Positions 5,481 through 5,644 of a stretch of 5,644 bases of DNA are shown here, piece after piece; position 1 is the stretch's first letter; every line of letters starts with the position of its first letter. This DNA comes from Saprospiraceae bacterium (lineage in GTDB: Bacteria; Bacteroidota; Bacteroidia; Chitinophagales; Saprospiraceae): the NCBI GenBank assembly GCA_013002475.1, contig JABDJM010000358.1, forward strand, positions 1 to 5,644, in the 5' to 3' direction. The notes below the pieces were generated by a model. That model had not been told where the DNA came from and searched no databases. It saw only the letters and a program-made list of their open reading frames with translations. Position numbers and translations under genes: made by a program.

Positions 5481-5644
5481 TCAAACGATCATTAGCAGGA
5501 CCAATCCAATAATGGCCGGCAGGGCCTGGGCAAAAAATATTTTTCGGTCCGCAGTGGCTGCTCCATAGATCCCGGCTACTGCTACACAGCCTAAAAAGAA
5601 GATGGCTACGTTTTGATGCCACTGAACATCAGTAATTGTTAAGG
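5481..5644 (-). CDS. C-terminal end of a DUF1304-like membrane protein (5' end outside window)
   Basis: On the minus strand an open frame enters at the right edge and runs 53 codons to a TGA at 5483-5481. It encodes two hydrophobic segments: NVAIFFLGCVAVAGIYGAAT (residues 11-30 of the fragment) and FFAQALPAIIGLVLLMIV (36-53), separated by a short basic loop ADRK. The protein ends inside the second segment with no tail. The pattern 'FFLGCV.VAGIYGA.T..RKI.F.Q.LPAI..L' resembles, from memory, the C-terminus of DUF1304 proteins, small inner-membrane proteins of about 120 residues with four membrane helices and no known function. No in-frame start upstream lies inside the window. Its stop faces that of the secreted protein with 20 bases between them; I see no hairpin terminator in that gap. 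Confidence 0.65.
   Translation of the reverse strand, partial: LTITDVQWHQNVAIFFLGCVAVAGIYGAATADRKIFFAQALPAIIGLVLLMIV

Overview
The window looks like an ordinary chromosomal stretch from a free-living member of the Bacteroidota. Four observations support this. The large secreted protein has SprB-type repeats and a type IX secretion (T9SS) C-terminal sorting domain, both characteristic of that phylum. The RNA-binding gene has a TAnnTTTG-type promoter element just upstream. None of the annotated starts has a convincing Shine-Dalgarno sequence. The predicted signal peptide is followed by a Gln, as is common in Bacteroidota. The class cannot be fixed from the sequence.

Layout: (1) On the plus strand, the last 52 codons of an unidentified gene (1-159) share one base with a GNAT-type acetyltransferase gene (159-1244), so the two are probably translationally coupled. 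(2) On the minus strand, a small RRM RNA-binding protein (2345 down to 2079) is followed after 11 bases by a class I SAM-dependent methyltransferase (2067 down to 1237). They are probably co-transcribed. The methyltransferase runs tail to tail into the acetyltransferase with an 8-base overlap of coding ends. (3) A 115-base AT-rich divergent intergenic region (2346-2460) holds a good promoter element for the RRM gene and a weak candidate for the plus-strand gene. (4) A 999-residue secreted multidomain protein fills 2461-5460: signal peptide, seven SprB-like repeats, an SdrD/Cna-B-like domain, a DUF11-like beta domain, a conserved domain of the DUF7619 type, and a T9SS type A sorting domain. (5) Twenty bases after its stop lies the C-terminal end of a minus-strand membrane protein that resembles the DUF1304 family (5481 to beyond 5644).

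The three gene groups do not form an obvious shared pathway. The acetyltransferase pair, the RRM/methyltransferase pair and the secreted protein appear to be separate transcription units. I found no RNA genes, CRISPR arrays, insertion sequences, attachment sites or clear intrinsic terminators, and no stretch over 300 bases without a gene. I see no convincing evidence for a wholly new system. The most useful points are the architecture and cysteine pattern of the secreted protein, its true start, and the apparently degenerate second half of the acetyltransferase.
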